Positions 15,601-15,985 of a DNA stretch of 15,985 nucleotides are shown in pieces. Position 1 is the stretch's first letter; each line of letters opens with the position of its first letter. Made by a program: the position numbers and the translations under genes. Location of the stretch: assembly GCA_964617665.1 (NCBI GenBank), contig CAZUAH010000306.1, forward strand, positions 1 through 15,985. Direction: 5' to 3'. The DNA comes from JADHUC01 sp964617665. GTDB taxonomy: Bacteria > Planctomycetota > Planctomycetia > Pirellulales > Pirellulaceae. Below the pieces are notes generated by a model. The model did not search any database. It was not told the DNA's origin and saw nothing but the letters and a program-made list of their open reading frames with translations.

Positions 15601-15899
15601 AGGAGTGTGGCGATTAATCCATCGGACAGTCGATCGGGTCGCGGAATCTTGATGGCCACCCGGAGGGTGGGATCGCCGGGGTCGATAGCCTCGTAGACGC
15701 ATCCATAACTGCCCCGGCCAAGCGGCGCGATCACGCGGTACGGCCCGACTTCGCTTGGATCTTGTTCGTCAGGAGACGGCCGCCCGTCATCATAGAACTC
15801 ACGTGCGAGCGTCGTGCTGCCGCTGAGATTCGATCGGGAGGGCTCTTCGTGGAGGCTGAAATTGGATGAGCTGTTTTCGAGGGGATTTCCTACGGACAT
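12645..15899 (-). CDS. Ser/Thr kinase fused to a UrtA/AmiC-like solute-binding domain
   Basis: The 1084-residue product has a polar, disordered start (1-52) and no signal peptide or membrane helix, so it should be cytosolic. Residues 54-313 are a Hanks-type kinase: glycine loop GRGSYG (61-66), K84, catalytic D178 and N183, D196 and APE 219-221. The catalytic loop reads YRDLSPTN, so Ser180 replaces the usual lysine, and DFG is DLG. Residues 357-725 match the urea/amide-binding class of ABC substrate-binding proteins along their whole length: GILHSLTGSLAVSE, NEINANGGLLGKK, IFGCWTSAARM, LLFYPVAYEGL and the late DPKTRHAHKSPMIGKI. UrtA is periplasmic, but AmiC is a cytosolic relative that controls gene expression. 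Residues 745-1084 are unassigned. The ligand, perhaps urea, an amide or an amino acid, is inferred. It is the first gene of the three-gene operon. Confidence 0.9.
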   Translation of the reverse strand: MSVGNPLENSSSNFSLHEEPSRSNLSGSTTLAREFYDDGRPSPDEQDPSEVGPYRVIAPLGRGSYGCVYEAIDPGDPTLRVAIKIPRPDRLSDGLIATLLEEAERARQLDHDRIVRVIDVQRDAQLGCYIVMDYVDGKTLDKTIRLRDGINPEQKVHFMAELAEIIHYLHQKGFVYRDLSPTNIMVDTLGRPIIIDLGMIVPDGERQPETLTGTPAYMAPEQTEMEAYFNTKIDIWCLGVILYEWLTGQRPFQGDARDELFHQIQHKTPRSIGLLNPDVREEIQAVCMRCLEKKPNARFSTADALAKALRRALVEGVGTAVSVRDGLDNRWDDNDAEYKAIKEFEARITQWAGDPRDCAIVGILHSLTGSLAVSERPLVKATLLAVNEINANGGLLGKKLYPIVVDGKSNSKDFRAGALELLQKQWADVIFGCWTSAARMLVSDVVEREDSLLFYPVAYEGLQDADHMVCTGALPNQDIYPGLEWCLEQFADSENLCRFGFVGSDYFFPRVAHVLVEKWIAAKGQILLDAHYLPFYSAPTDGTCWEKIESAVEQFKKPRPNVILNFINGVLNRAFFQSLYENGVTPETPTLSFSIGEPELQLMPPQHINGLYLVGSYFEQEPAEGDGSFAAEYKSTWGEDEITSEETRDAYANIYVWAEAVRAAESTRAKDVRSAIARLSPEQATICQRDVTLEVDPKTRHAHKSPMIGKIRAGMGGMLIEPVCESGQESVSPHRFPDDGVAPAVWKEFARRYWLACDVVPTLEQYSCHIDEIRESFLDNTTAPTARSVAFIDSARSGEDGFHEKLGHYRSLGIFSFAHNLQDIRNVAAQEPARFVRLANEGLQYLRQEIGCTDDDVTDLFRPTGDIARLVPAVTKAKAFAYRTRRAYLFDVLHFALKMLRQDVYVNGEPAREIEDFECLFHENLHFPLSSDWHFHLFESLQWYDRDQGARRQHSLKHYVDIEGADIEGRGATPTSVAYSLVAQGEKRQHGNSIDKLAGRSSGDAARLYRTMCAMFDASEAGETLVVKRRQFDVDQWLETKDTGNFVFDWQEKGQQTLFGLALAGRCIWTDLQWPPRDSARGSQ

Positions 15900-15908
15900 C
15901 GTTGAAAG

Positions 15909-15914
15909 CCTCCC
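15909..15914 (-). promoter_or_regulatory. Ribosome binding site for the kinase-UrtA fusion gene
   Basis: On the coding strand GGGAGG ends 9 nt before the ATG at 15899-15897, which supports this start. The rest of the upstream stretch to 15985 holds no gene; the operon promoter probably lies there or beyond the window edge. Confidence 0.65.
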
Positions 15915-15985
15915 AGCAGATTAGTCCCATTCTCGGGGGCGCCAAACTTGCTCTTTCCTGGTTAACTGAGCTGGTTTTGTGAGGT

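Noticed and set aside
8980..15899. Possible NTPase-kinase conflict (defence) system of the VMAP or STAND type
   Set aside because: I see no vWA, VMAP, STAND, TIR, nuclease or other toxic effector domain; the AAA+ is of the sigma-54 activator type, so a metabolite-sensing regulatory role fits better.
15918..15945. TTGGCG and TAATCT, 16 nt apart, as a promoter for the signalling operon
   Set aside because: The -10 matches only three of six positions and would place the transcript start at or inside the ribosome binding site.

Overview
The window reads as ordinary chromosomal DNA from a planctomycete (inference, most like the Pirellulales and relatives). The grounds are GC-rich DNA, secreted sulfatase, sialidase-like, SGNH-esterase, SMP-30 and neutral-ceramidase-like proteins side by side, HEAT repeats attached to a sulfatase, and large cytosolic Hanks-type kinases with unusual fusions. 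I see no rRNA, tRNA, CRISPR array, insertion sequence or phage gene. The eight coding regions below account for almost all of the sequence.

Left part (1-8891) is a secreted hydrolase cluster built around a divergent promoter region at about 1852-2036. Leftward run a sialidase-superfamily beta-propeller protein (859-1851) and an SGNH/GDSL esterase cut by the window edge (1-779). Rightward run a 1089-residue fusion of a neutral-ceramidase-like domain, a type I sulfatase and HEAT repeats (2037-5306), an SMP-30/gluconolactonase-like propeller (5340-6284) and an 831-residue multidomain SGNH hydrolase (6396-8891). All five begin with a convincing signal peptide. Together they look like a small locus for stripping sulfate and acyl groups and trimming a decorated glycan or glycolipid outside the cytoplasm; the substrate cannot be read from the sequence. 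The divergent gap holds three GGCAAC repeats about 30 bp apart that overlap the best promoter candidate.

Right part (8980-15899) is a leftward three-gene signalling operon that meets the hydrolase cluster tail to tail. The first gene (15899-12645) joins a Ser/Thr kinase to a complete UrtA/AmiC-like solute-binding domain with no signal peptide or membrane segment, followed by about 340 residues I cannot assign. The second (12623-11619) is an atypical receiver domain with a long helical tail. The third (11622-8980) overlaps it by ATGA and joins an enlarged receiver domain, a sigma-54-activator AAA+ domain with an intact GAFTGA loop, and a second, complete Ser/Thr kinase where a DNA-binding domain would normally sit.

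The signalling operon is the most unusual part. It looks like a cytosolic pathway in which binding of a small ligand, perhaps urea, a short amide or a branched amino acid, alters a kinase, and the signal passes through receiver-like proteins to an AAA+ machine able in principle to remodel sigma-54 RNA polymerase. That chain is inference; the domains and their order are read directly from the sequence.
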